NCBI GenBank assembly: GCA_009801015.1
Contig: VHZZ01000103.1
Location: 171,382 to 198,156, forward strand
Reading direction: 5' to 3'
Length of the DNA: 26,775 nucleotides
DNA from: Silene noctiflora
Lineage: Eukaryota; Streptophyta; Magnoliopsida; Caryophyllales; Caryophyllaceae
How positions within the stretch are numbered: position 1 is the stretch's first letter; each line of letters starts with the position of its first letter. Under the pieces are notes generated by a model. That model was not told the DNA's origin, made no database searches, and saw nothing but the letters and a program-made list of their open reading frames with translations. The translations under genes and the position numbers were made by a program. Positions 1-8,984 of this stretch are shown piece by piece.

Positions 1-570
1 ACATTGAATCCGATTAACAAGTTTTTCTTTTTTTTTCTTTTTTTTTAGGTTAGTTTTTAGGAGGGTTTTGGGAGACAATTGGGTAGAGAGAGAGAGGCAA
101 AGGGTAGTGAGCGTCTTTTTTTTAAAAAACGTCGACGATTTGTTACAAAACGTCGTCGACGTTTCGCAGCCCCCATCTTGAAATAACCAGTGTGCCTATC
201 TTAACGCGAAATGGCCATTGGGCCTTCAATTTTTTGAACTAGCCCAAAAACATCGTTTTGATTTTTTTTTTCTTAAATCGATTTGTTTTATGTCGATTAG
301 TTTAATGTTTTCCAATTAGTGAATCAAATCAAAGATTATTCAATTGTTTGTTATTCGATATTAGGAGTAGTTGTTAGTTTCAATTTGTCGATTAAATTAT
401 TTGTCAATAGTTTGAATGAAATGTTTAGGGTGGGAGAGGTAATTTAGGAAGTTCATTAAATTTGATGACAATTCGAAGTTATGTGTTGACGGCGAATAAG
501 TAATAACAATTGGGTTGTTTACAACCTTCTGAAGTTTTAACCGGTCTAATTTCCACAACTAACTTTAATA
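1..570. other. intergenic, no gene seen
   Basis: No coding region is supported here. The stretch has a T-rich start, a short GA run near 87-97, an 11-bp inverted repeat at 127-164, and site-II-like TGGGCC/GCCCA motifs near 218-246. The latter often occur in plant promoters, so this could be the flank of a gene lying to the left of the window, but nothing confirms that. Confidence 0.5.
127..164. repeat. short inverted repeat with GTCGAC core
   Basis: AAACGTCGACG at 127-137 is the exact reverse complement of CGTCGACGTTT at 154-164, with a 16-nt loop. It could form a hairpin or be the remnant of a transposon end. It is unusually CpG-rich for this AT-rich window. No function is assigned. Confidence 0.6.
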
Positions 571-662
571 CTCCTCCATTCTAATCATTTTATTTACTTT
601 CGTATGTATTGTGAAATATATATTTTAGTCATACTTATAAAAAATGATTGAAATGAAGGAAA
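571..662. mobile_element. degenerate Stowaway-like MITE
   Basis: The left end CTCCTCCATTCTAATCATTT pairs imperfectly with the reverse complement of the right end near 640-662 (TTTCCTTCATTTCAATCATT). TA dinucleotides flank both ends (569-570, 663-664), as expected for Tc1/mariner-derived Stowaway MITEs. At about 92 bp with diverged ends it is old. Boundaries are approximate. Confidence 0.55.
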
Positions 663-905
663 TATTAGTCCATTTTCTCACTAATTTTAAATGGTGTAAA
701 TTAGTAAATGCAAGTTAAAATCTCACGACATCACCAGTAGACGATCTCATACAAGAATACGTAAACTACAAAATCGATAAAGCACTAACTTTTCCTTACT
801 TCCTAACTTGTAAATTTGTGATCACATCTCAAATACTCAATATAATTCTAAGTAACACGAACTCCCTTATGTCAATAATCCCTTTAGAACAAAATCATGA
901 GAAAA

Positions 906-2230
906 TTAAGCAATTTCTTGAAACATCAGAGACCTAGAATAAGCTGCAGGATTATTATTCCTTTCCTGAACAATCCCATTGCCATTATATTGTTGTTGTG
1001 GTACTCCAAAAAACCGTGTTTTTGTAATCGGATTTGTATTATCATGACGAATATTCTTGACCGCAAGGGTATTCCATATTGAGCTATTCGCGGCTTCAAT
1101 AGGATCATCCTGTTTCATTGTCTTAGCCCTCACAACTCTGNCATTTCCGGTTTTCATCTCATCAATGACGTCTGAATCAAAATTTCCGAAAAATAGCATA
1201 GGAGCATCCCTAGAATGTTTTCTGGTTGCAGAACAATTTGGACTAGTGGAAGGTGTCGACGAGTAAAATGACAACGGAAATCCTGATTGCCAAACCACAG
1301 GGTTCCATGTAAAAGGCCCTTGGAAATTAACTTCATTTTCACAGAACATTGAATTCGAGTTTTTGTTCTTTCGTCTACCAGCCCCTACGGGCATGCTCCT
1401 CGTGGTACCGCCAGCTGTCCAGTACCGCTGACAGTCCTTGCAGAAGTGTCGCGGTTGGGTGACATTGTAGTTGTTGAAATAACAGAATTTTGTAGCCATG
1501 CTGTTGCATCTAGGGCAAGGCAGGATTTTATCAGGCTTTTTAAGAAGTTTTTGATTTTTTGGATTTGTTGATTTAGTACTACTTGTTACATCACTTATAT
1601 CTTGGTTATGAGAGTCTTGAGACGAGTTTTCTTTGCCATTGGAGGCGGTTTTCGCGTCTTCAGTGACTGTCGATTGGCTTCGATTCCTGGCTTCGTCTCT
1701 TGAAGTTTTCTGAACATTGGAAGAAAATGATAAATCAATATGTGAACAAAACTCTTACATTAAAGCAAGGTTATGTATTTTTTCATTCAATAATCACAAA
1801 CTAATTACTAAATTAAAGACAGTGGCAGAGCGAGGGAGCTATAGGGATTGTCGTCCCATTGTTAAAGTAATGCCTGAATAAAAAGCTACCATGTGAAAAT
1901 TGCGTTGTAAAGGGGTCAGAATTACACAAAAGAACTCGATTTTTTATTTTCATGACACAATATTAAAAAGCTACCCATTATGAACAAATGATTAAATTCA
2001 TGTAAACTAAGAAATACCCATTTCAAATTTCAAGAAAATGTTAATGATCATATCAATTTGAGAAAACAAACCTCATATATTGCTCTGTTTTCATCATTTT
2101 TTGAGTTATCACTTGAACTACTAATACTTTCGTAATCACATAAATTATCATCATAATCATGATTATAAACTCTAGCAGCTTGAATATTCTTTCCAAAAAG
2201 CCTGAAACAAGAATCTTTCATGTTTGACAT
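906..2230 (-). CDS. CDF-type Dof zinc-finger transcription factor (CDF-A)
   Basis: Nuclear DNA-binding repressor of the cycling Dof factor group, whose known members bind AAAG/CTTT sites and repress CONSTANS/FT-type genes until FKF1-GIGANTEA targets them. Exon 1 is 2072-2230 and exon 2 is 906-1709. The intron (1710-2071) is GT-AG, phase 0, and the product is 320 aa. Residues 9-16 (FRLFGKNI) match the N-terminal CDF motif. The Dof finger has C118, C121, C143 and C146 in the C-X2-C-X21-C-X2-C pattern, followed by QRYWTAGGT and GAGRRKNK. The CDF C-terminal motifs are present: [17 protein letters not shown] at 245-265 and [11 protein letters not shown] at 306-316. It is shorter than the usual 400-500 aa. 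Odd points: GGTTRSMP replaces the consensus GGTMRNVP after the finger, and base N at 1141 leaves residue 243 unknown. The start was chosen because it matches the paralogue's ATG. CDF identity is confident; the exact orthologue is not. Confidence 0.9.
1790..2045. other. extra intron sequence in CDF-A, probable TE fragment
   Basis: The CDF-A intron is 362 bp against 157 bp in CDF-B. The extra part contains CAGTGGCAGAGCGAGGGAG at 1820-1838, which resembles the terminal sequence of common plant hAT-like elements. The phrase AAAAAGCTACC occurs twice (about 1880 and 1966). A matching opposite terminus was not found, so this is a fragment or a coincidence. Confidence 0.35.
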
Positions 2231-2264
2231 TCTCTCAACACTCAAATGAATTACAATAATTCTC

Positions 2265-2281
2265 GTATAAAACCGTTTTAC
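2265..2281. promoter_or_regulatory. AAAACCGTTTT palindrome in 5' leader of CDF-A
   Basis: GTATAAAACCGTTTTAC lies 35 bp upstream of the start codon, inside the predicted 5' UTR. Its core AACCGTT matches MYB recognition sites (the MSA/MYB3R-type core AACGGTT on the other strand). The identical 17-mer occurs at 7528-7544 in CDF-B. Regulatory function is inferred only. Confidence 0.4.
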
Positions 2282-2429
2282 AGAAGGTTTTTTCAAAGAA
2301 TTATAACTTGTTAAATGTTTCTTTCTTTTAATAAAATATAATGTTTCGAACTATTTTGCTTTCCTCCCTTAATTTATGTGATTATTATAGATGTTGATAA
2401 TGAAAAATTTAGGATTGAGAGTTGAGGAA

Positions 2430-2437
2430 TATATATA
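2430..2437 (-). promoter_or_regulatory. TATA box of CDF-A
   Basis: TATATATA sits in the conserved promoter context GAGG-TATATATAGGT shared with CDF-B (7620-7627). It lies about 200 bp upstream of the ATG, predicting transcription start near 2400 and a 5' UTR of about 170 nt. The leader is longer than in CDF-B because of about 75 bp of extra sequence near 2310-2400. Confidence 0.6.
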
Positions 2438-2637
2438 GGTAAATGCCAAGTAATAATTAAAATATGTGGAGGAGAAATTAGAGCCACAAATTAAATTGTG
2501 GGGATGTTATTGAGTTTTAAGTAAATGTTTCAAATGCTTTATGAGTTGAGATTTTGATTGCTCACTTTGATAAAGAAAGTTGGAGAAAAGTGCCAATTGT
2601 CTACCCTTTTTGCTCATGTCAACATTTTTTACAATTT

Positions 2638-4134
2638 TCTCATTTCTTACTCTTATCCAATATCAACAAACTCTCTCTTTTATACTTTCAACCTCTTACT
2701 CTCGGTTGACCCGATAAACGTGGTTTTCAGGCTATTACATATATTCAGGAGGTTTATCCACAGTGCATCAAAGATAACGATTGTGCATATAAACCTACTT
2801 ACACTCATTCTTATATATGAGTGTATGAAACTCTATTACAAAAGTATTAAGATATATTATAAGACTGTCTCACGATAATGTTATCAATTTCGGTTTCTCT
2901 TGTTTGCCTATCAAGTAATCTAATGTTTGTTCCACTGAATTAGAATTGGCTAGATCAATTATAATAAAGGATTTGTTTACTAACTTTAGTTATATTAGTT
3001 ACTTTAGTACTCCGTAGGTAAAACGGAGTAAGTGGGGTGATTTTTCTCGATAATGTTTTAAATTTTATCCCCCATATTTTGGGGTAAACGGACTATTATT
3101 AACAACATTTTTTGTAAATAAATATACTCTCTATTCTCATTTCTTACTCTTATCCAATATCAATAAACTATGGCTTTTAAACTTTCAACCTCTTACTCCC
3201 GGTTGACCCGATAAACGTGATTTGCAGGCTATTACATATACTCAGGTTTATTCATAGTGCATCAAAGGTAACGATTCTGCATACATACCTACTTACACTC
3301 ATTCTTATATATGAGTGTATGACACTCTGTCTCAAAAGTATTAAAGTATATTATAAGACTGTCTCACGATAACGTTATCAATTTCATCATGGTTTCTCTG
3401 GTTTGCCTATCAAGTAATCTAATGTTTGTTCCACTGAATTATAATTGGCTAGATCAATTATAATAAAGGATTTGTTTACTAACTTTAGTTATATTAGTTA
3501 CTTTAGTACTCCGTANGTAAAACNGAGTAAGTGGGGTGATTTTTCTCGATAATGTTTTAAATTTTATNNCCCATATTTTGGGGTAAACGGACTATTATTA
3601 ACAACATTTTTTGTAAATAAATATACTCTCTATTCTCATTTCTTACTCTTATCCAATATCAATAAACTATGGCTTTTAAACTTTCAACCTCTTACTCCCG
3701 GTTGACCCGATAAACGTGATTTGCAGGCTATTACATATACTCAGGTTTATTCATAGTGCATCAAAGGTAACGATTCTGCATACATACCTACTTACACTCA
3801 TTCTTATATATGAGTGTATGAGACTCTGTCTCAAAAGTATTAAAGTATATTATAAGACTGTCTCACGATAACGTTATCAATTTCATCATGGTTTCTCTTG
3901 TTTGCCTATCAAGTAATCTAATGTTTGTTCCACTGAATTATAATTGGCTAGATCAATTATAATAAATGATTTGTTTACTAACTTTAGTTATATTAGTTAC
4001 TTTAGTACTCCGTATGTAAAACAGAGTAAGTGGGGTGATTTTTCTCGATAATGTTTTAAATTTTATATCCCATATTTTGGTGTGAACGGACTATTATTAA
4101 CAACATTTTTTGTAAATAAATATACTCTTTCTAT
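2638..4134. repeat. three tandem copies of a ~500-bp unit
   Basis: Units start at about 2638, 3135 and 3634 (periods 497 and 499). Each begins TCTCATTTCTTACTCTTATC and ends near TACTCTCTATTCT. Units 2 and 3 are nearly identical; unit 1 has diverged more. Each unit carries a TACTCCGT/ACGGAGTA-type hairpin, and units 2 and 3 carry the 12-bp palindrome GATAACGTTATC (GATAATGTTATC in unit 1). The array sits directly upstream of the CDF-A promoter, where homology to the CDF-B promoter stops. Units 2 and 3 each have a short frame but no credible protein. The N bases at 3516, 3524 and 3568-3569 are in unit 2. Confidence 0.9.
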
Positions 4135-4226
4135 TCTGATGAATAGTTTACATTTACTTGAACTTGCTTTATTTTAAAGGGGAAATAAATTAGTGTAAAC
4201 TATTGACTGGGACGGATGATCAAATA
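4125..4226. mobile_element. degenerate Stowaway-like MITE beside the array
   Basis: AATAGTTTACA at 4142-4152 is inverted at 4194-4204, inside longer diverged ends: CTCTTTCTATTCTGATG on the left and GACTGGGACGGATG on the right. The right end keeps the GGGACGGA core of Stowaway termini. The right boundary is uncertain. The left terminus resembles the junction sequence of every unit in the adjoining array. Confidence 0.5.
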
Positions 4227-4304
4227 ATACTAAGGAGTATTATCGTAAATTTACAATTCAAATTTCATCAATACTTTTAAGATTGTGCCCTAATTTAAAA
4301 ATTA

Positions 4305-4512
4305 CTCCCTCCGTCCCGGTCATTTGTTGTCCTTTTCCATTTTGGGGTGTCTCAGTCATTTGTTGTCCTTTCTATTTTAGGATTGCATTTGATGAGTAAT
4401 TTGATTTTTCACCTCCAATTTAGTCCACTTGTCATGTTATAATTGGCTCCCTCCTTTTTCCTTGGTCTTTGTGCCAAAACCAAAGGACAACAAATGACCG
4501 GGACGGAGGGAG
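4305..4512. mobile_element. intact Stowaway MITE, 208 bp
   Basis: The first 31 bp, starting CTCCCTCCGTCCCGGTCATT, are a perfect inverted copy of the last 31 bp. TA target duplications lie at 4303-4304 and 4513-4514. The subterminal segment GTCATTTGTTGTCCTTT is repeated internally at about 4353-4371. The paralogous site near 8433 (AAAACTTAAATTTGAAG) lacks the element, so it inserted after the CDF duplication. No transposase is encoded; movement would need a Tc1/mariner-type transposase in trans. Confidence 0.93.
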
Positions 4513-4867
4513 TACATTTGAAGAACAATGAATGAAATTGCAATTTACAGAGAATATCCGAAATATATTGAGTTTCGATATCACATGGTATAATATTTGG
4601 TTTTCCCAAACGACCACAAGAATTTGTGGATGGATCCAATGGAAGACAGGAGCCATTGTGCCAGCTAATTAGTAAATTGGAAACAAGACATTACTATCAT
4701 AAACCTAAGCCACATATTATTTTATGTAATTATCTTCATAAAATATTAACTTTTGACGACGTTGAATAAATTGACAACTTTTTTAAACACAAAGTACATA
4801 AAATTTGAGGATATGACAGGTGCCCTTTACATCAACGCACTTAGACAAAATTCATAACTATTGGCTA

Positions 4868-5053
4868 GGGGCATCTAAGACCCCGTGCAACCATGGGCGT
4901 AAGAACCGGACTTCCGATTTTGGACACAGATTTTACAAGCTTTATTGATGAAATTCAATATAAACATGAGGTATAGTACACTTCTACATTCATATAGGAG
5001 GCCTCATCTTTTTGCGGTGCACCGGACCTCCGTTTGTTACAAGACGCCCTTAA
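4868..5053. mobile_element. small TIR element with 9-bp target duplication
   Basis: TATTGGCTA flanks both sides (4859-4867 and 5054-5062). The ends GGGGCATCT and the reverse complement of AGACGCCCTT are weakly inverted. Copy B near 8972-8985 shows the sequence without this element (ACTATTGTTTATAA). A 9-bp duplication suits a Mutator-like element; an 8-bp hAT reading is also possible. There is no coding capacity. Confidence 0.65.
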
Positions 5054-5084
5054 TATTGGCTATAAAACCAGTGTTCGCCGTTCA

Positions 5085-5345
5085 GACATACCTGACAAAA
5101 TTAATCTGACCTGAATAATCGACCCACACCCGATCCGACACTTAAACTCAAGATCCGAGCTTGTTTCAAAACCCGAATTGACCTGACTTATAATAACTCG
5201 CCTAAATGTTTATTCTTTCAACTTGATTATATTATCCATAAATAACTTGATAATAGTCGACCTAAAAATAACCCAAGCTCAAAATAATCCGGCCCGACCG
5301 GACCCCAAACCGAAGCCAGCTAACCCGAACTCGACTCGGTTGATG
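5085..5345 (+). repeat. dispersed CCGACC-rich repeat, copy 1
   Basis: This stretch rich in GACC/CCGACC words matches 7860-8105 in inverted orientation. Shared landmarks are CTCAAGATCCGAGCTTG against CAAGCTCGGATCTTGAG, and ATAAATAACTTG against CAAGTTATTTAT. Such degenerate GGGTCGGGT-type repeats are common in plant genomes. No clear terminal repeats or target duplications were seen. Confidence 0.65.
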
Positions 5346-6354
5346 TTCGCATTAGTATAGAAGAGTTAATATTGGCATGTGAAGAATGGGCTAATGTAGC
5401 AGTAACCTATTAAGAGCCCATTTACGGTGAACAAGCCCAATTTAGGTTTTCAAGAGCAAACTAATCCGAAAAAAGAGCCCAACAAATTAATCAAAATCAC
5501 GCCCCTATTTGTAATGGTTAACTCCCCGAAAATATATTTCTATTTTGCCATTTTCTTAATTTTTTTTTATGCTTCTGAATTAATAAAAACAATAAGATCG
5601 CTTATCTCGGCGATACAAAGACAAGGGAAAAAAATTAGGCCTAGTCCATTCGTGTGAGAAACACTAATTGGCCAAGGACATTTCATGTAGTTTACACAAA
5701 TTGGCCACTTTTCAATTTTTTTACCATTGCGTTCATCTCGTCAAGATAAATGATTAAAAATAATTCGGCAAAATCTGAAACCCGGAGTACAAAACTATGG
5801 TTGTTTGAAATTTTTTTCTACATAATCGTCATTTTTGTTTCTAATTTAATCATTATTCACTTGTTATTAATTATCGTTTAATACTATATATACAAAAATT
5901 AACGTTGTCAAAACACGCAAATAAAAGGAAGAGCAAAATGGAATTTTTTTTTTCTAATCCCGATTTTCACTCCCGTATGTAACATTTGGCTCCCATATTT
6001 CATTTTGTACGTTACGAGCTCAGCATATCACGGGTGATGATCAATTAGCAGATGTTTGTTCTTACAAAACCGCTTTCCCATCCTCGGTTCTAGCTTCTTT
6101 TAACCAAGATCGGTCTCTCTTTAGGATCGTCCATCTTGCTGGGACGTATTAAAGAAATTACCAATTCCGAGTTGTTTCCATATTCTAGTCATTGCCTTTG
6201 TTTAGGACATTTTCCTTCGTTAATTAATTTAGGACTGTAAATCCGTAATTGTGTCCCAGCTTTCCTTCTCCTTTGTATAAATATTTACATCGAAATTAAT
6301 ACAATTCGCATCTTTCGATTACAATTCTTATACATTGATCCAATAAACCCACTT
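5346..6354. other. spacer between the duplicated blocks, no gene seen
   Basis: AT-rich sequence with several AAGCCCA/GAGCCCA motifs near 5415-5485 that resemble promoter site-II elements. A 76-codon frame at 5427-5657 has low-complexity content and no recognisable domain. There is no homology to either duplicated block. It is probably unrelated DNA between the two CDF copies. Confidence 0.5.
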
Positions 6355-6399
6355 ACAATCCTAAGTAACATGAACAAAATCATGAGAAAATTAAGCAAT

Positions 6400-7513
6400 T
6401 TATTGAAACAACAAAGACCGAGAATATGCTGCAGGATTAGTTCTACTGTCATGAATCCCATTGCCATTATATTGTTGTTGCGGTAGTCCAAAAGACCGTG
6501 TTTGTGTTTGTGTTTTTGTTTTTGTTATCGCATTAGTACTAACATGAAGATTATTCTTGACAGTAAGAGTATTGCCTATTGAGCTATTCGCGACTTCCAT
6601 AGGATCATCAAAAGTCATTGTCTTAGCCCTCACAACTCTACCATGCCCAGATTTCATCTCAACATTTGTAGCAGCTTCAATGACGTCTGAATCAGAGTTT
6701 CCGAAAAGTAGCATAGTACCATCATCCGTAGAATTTTTTCTCGACGAAGAATAATTTGAACTAGAGGAGGGTGTCACTGTGGACGAGTAAAATGGCATAG
6801 GAAACCCTGGTTGCCAAGCCATAGGGTTCCATGTATAAGTCCCTTGGAAATTAACTTCAGTTTCACTCAACATTGAATTCGAGTTTCTGTTCTTTCGTCT
6901 ACCGGCCCCAACGGGAACGTTCCTCATGGTACCGCCTGCTGTCCAGTACCGCTGACAGTCCTTGCAGAAATGTCGCGGTTGGTTGACATTGTAGTTGTTG
7001 AAATAACAGAATTTTGTAGCTATGCTATTGCATCTTGCGCAGGGCAGGATTTTATCTGGTTTTTTAAGAGATTTTTGATTAGTTGATTTAATAGTACTAC
7101 TTGTTCCATCACTCACGTCTTTGGCATTCGAGCCGATTCTCGTGTCTTCTGTGACTGTCGATTGGCTTCGATTCCTTAGTTCGTCGTCTCTTGAAGTTTT
7201 CTGAACATTGGAAGGAAATGATAAATGATTATTCGGTTATGGTAAAAATGAGTTTACACTTGAATCGTTTTGAAAACCCGTTAATCGAATAGCGAATAAT
7301 AAGAAGATAATAATGCAAAATTGGCAATATGGAAATTGAAAAAAAGCACACACACACCTCATAATTTGCTCTGTTTTCATCCTGTTTTGAGTTATTATTA
7401 GAGTTAATACTCTCATAATCACATAAATTATCATCATAATCATGATTATAAACTTTAGAAGCTTGAATATTCCTTCCAAAAAGCCTGAAACTAGGATATT
7501 TCATGTCCGACAT
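6400..7513 (-). CDS. CDF-type Dof zinc-finger transcription factor (CDF-B)
   Basis: Tandem paralogue of CDF-A with the same presumed role, a nuclear Dof repressor in photoperiod/clock output. Exon 1 is 7358-7513 and exon 2 is 6400-7200. The intron (7201-7357) is GT-AG, phase 0, and the product is 318 aa. The N-terminal motif is FRLFGRNI at residues 9-16. The Dof finger uses C106, C109, C131 and C134 with 21 residues between pairs, then [20 protein letters not shown], matching the CDF consensus. The first knuckle reads CARC rather than CPRC. The central [17 protein letters not shown] motif is well kept. The C-terminal motif VVRAKT..DDP starts at 241 but ends SSIG, not SSIW (residue 261). The last codons differ: a TAA replaces the GAA of CDF-A, removing the final three residues. 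A KTQTQT expansion is present near 281-286. A full-length, uninterrupted frame argues that it is functional. Confidence 0.9.
7346..7357 (-). repeat. GT microsatellite at the CDF-B splice donor
   Basis: The intron begins with a run of GT dinucleotides (reading GAG|GTGTGTGTGTGC on the minus strand). The first GT is chosen because it keeps phase 0 and matches the CDF-A donor (GAG|GTTTGT). Length changes here could shift donor use. Confidence 0.7.
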
Positions 7514-7527
7514 TTTCAATAATTCTT

Positions 7528-7544
7528 GTATAAAACCGTTTTAC
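7528..7544. promoter_or_regulatory. AAAACCGTTTT palindrome in 5' leader of CDF-B
   Basis: GTATAAAACCGTTTTAC lies 15 bp upstream of the start codon and is identical to the 17-mer in CDF-A, although the surrounding leader has diverged. Its MYB-type core AACCGTT is kept. Function is inferred. Confidence 0.4.
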
Positions 7545-7619
7545 GTGAGAGTTGGTCAAAGGATTATAACTTGCTAAATGTTATCCTAGTTGATGATGAA
7601 ATTTTAGAATTTTGAGAGG

Positions 7620-7627
7620 TATATATA
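7620..7627 (-). promoter_or_regulatory. TATA box of CDF-B
   Basis: TATATATA lies about 110 bp upstream of the ATG in the same context as CDF-A, including the adjacent ATGCCAAGTAAT block. It predicts transcription start near 7590 and a short 5' UTR of about 75 nt. Confidence 0.6.
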
Positions 7628-7859
7628 GGTGCATGCCAAGTAATTACAAAAAGTTGGGGAGAAGTTAGAGCCACAAATTAAATTGTGAGGATGTTAATGA
7701 ATTTTAGTAAATCTTTTAAATGCTTTATGAATTAAAGATTTTGATTGCACATTTTGATAAAGAAAGCTAGAGAAAAGTGCTAATTATCTTCTCTTTTTTC
7801 AGATTTTTGCCCATGTCACCATTTTTTATATTTTTCTCACTTCTTACTTCTTAGTAGAC

Positions 7860-8105
7860 CAGCAAACGGATCAACTGAGTCGGGTACGGGTTAGTTTTGG
7901 ATTTGCAAAATTTTGGGTCGGGACTGGGCGGGGAGGGTTATTTTTGGTGTTTGGCTATTACCAAGTTATTTATAGATAATAATTAATGTGCAACAATAAG
8001 CATTGGTCGAATTATATTCGATCGGGTCAATTCAGATTTGGATCAAGCTCGGATCTTGAGTCCGGGTGGCGAGTCAGGTTATTCAGGTCGGGTCATTCGA
8101 GCCAA
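7860..8105 (-). repeat. dispersed GGGTCGGG-rich repeat, copy 2
   Basis: Inverted relative to the copy at 5085-5345, so the pair brackets CDF-B. It lies just beyond the shared CDF promoter, where CDF-A instead has the triplicated array. The short frame at 7986-8183 is a by-product of the repeat. Confidence 0.6.
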
Positions 8106-8984
8106 GTCTACTTCTTAGGCCTATGGACACAAATTTTGATTCTCTCCCTTTTTTCCGTTCTCCATTTTCTCTCAACGGTCTAGATATTATAGGTTCAATT
8201 TATAGGATCTAAGCCGAGTTTAGAGCTTAATTTTCTAAATCGAATTAATAAGAGATGAACTGAATTTATCGAAGTTGAACTATTTATGAACTGAACTTAT
8301 GAAAGCTAAAATGAATTACAAAGAATTAATTTTAAGTACTTGAACAATGATCGCGTAATACTACGGAGTATTATTGTAAATTTATGCTCGTATTTCAAAT
8401 TTCATGATACTTTTAATTGTACCATAATTTAAAACTTAAATTTGAAGAAAGATGAATGAAATTGCTATTTACGAAATGTCTGAAATATATTGAGTTTCGA
8501 TATCACATGTTATATTATCTCTTTTTTTCTAGCATAACCAAATGTCTTGTGTTCGAACTTCGAACCCTTGGATGTAGCAGACAAAAGTGTTAAAATTCAT
8601 AAAAGAGAGTTTTACCGTTCTAATGATCTTACCCAACACGAATCTTTACAAAACCGAATAGTTTAAGCCAAAAATAAAAAATTATTTCATTTTCCTTGGG
8701 TGAACAAGTACAACAGATTGACCCTTTGCAAGACTAGATCCCTTGTGACAGCTAATTATAAATTGGATACTAGACATTTCAAATTTTCAATCAACAACCT
8801 AAACCACATATATTATTTGATTTAATTATCTAAAGCCACTTTATTGATTTCTTTACTCAAAAAAAATCTAACATCCAATATATAAAAACAACTTTTAAAC
8901 AAAGCAAGTACATAATAAAATTAAAGGATATGATAGGTGGCCTTTACGAGTACTCACTCGGACAAAATCCATAACTATTGTTTA

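Larger units (their letters stand above)
838..4863. repeat. segmental duplication, copy A (with CDF-A)
   Basis: This block aligns by eye, in the same orientation, with about 6355-8980. Shared landmarks are the 3' flank (ATTCTAAGTAACACGAAC against ATCCTAAGTAACATGAAC), both exons, the promoter with its TATA box, and distal upstream sequence such as TATTGAGTTTCGATATCACA (4567-4586, with its match near 8489). Copy A is longer because of a bigger intron, a ~1.5-kb triplicated array, and Stowaway insertions. The breakpoints are estimates. Confidence 0.8.
6355..8980. repeat. segmental duplication, copy B (with CDF-B)
   Basis: Direct-orientation counterpart of about 838-4863. It lacks the triplicated array and the Stowaway MITEs of copy A. 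It has two features of its own: the inverted GGGTCGG repeat at 7860-8105 and about 180 bp near 8520-8700 containing GTGTTCGAACTTCGAACCC, a B-box-like word suggesting a SINE. Similarity resumes after each insertion and ends near ATAACTATTG. Confidence 0.8.

Noticed and set aside
2558..2878. 106-codon plus-strand frame
   Set aside because: It lies in CDF-A promoter and the first unit of the 500-bp array, the other units do not preserve it, and no domain is visible.
2638..4134. Array read as CRISPR or as LTRs
   Set aside because: Units are 500 bp and directly contiguous with no spacers, no TG...CA ends, and no primer-binding site or coding region between them.
5085..5345. hAT element reading of the CCGACC-rich repeat
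   Set aside because: GTTCGC words at its two ends are direct rather than inverted, and no 8-bp duplication was found.
5427..5657. 76-codon frame after a GCCCA-rich stretch
   Set aside because: Low-complexity translation with no homology or splice context; the promoter-like motifs alone are not enough.
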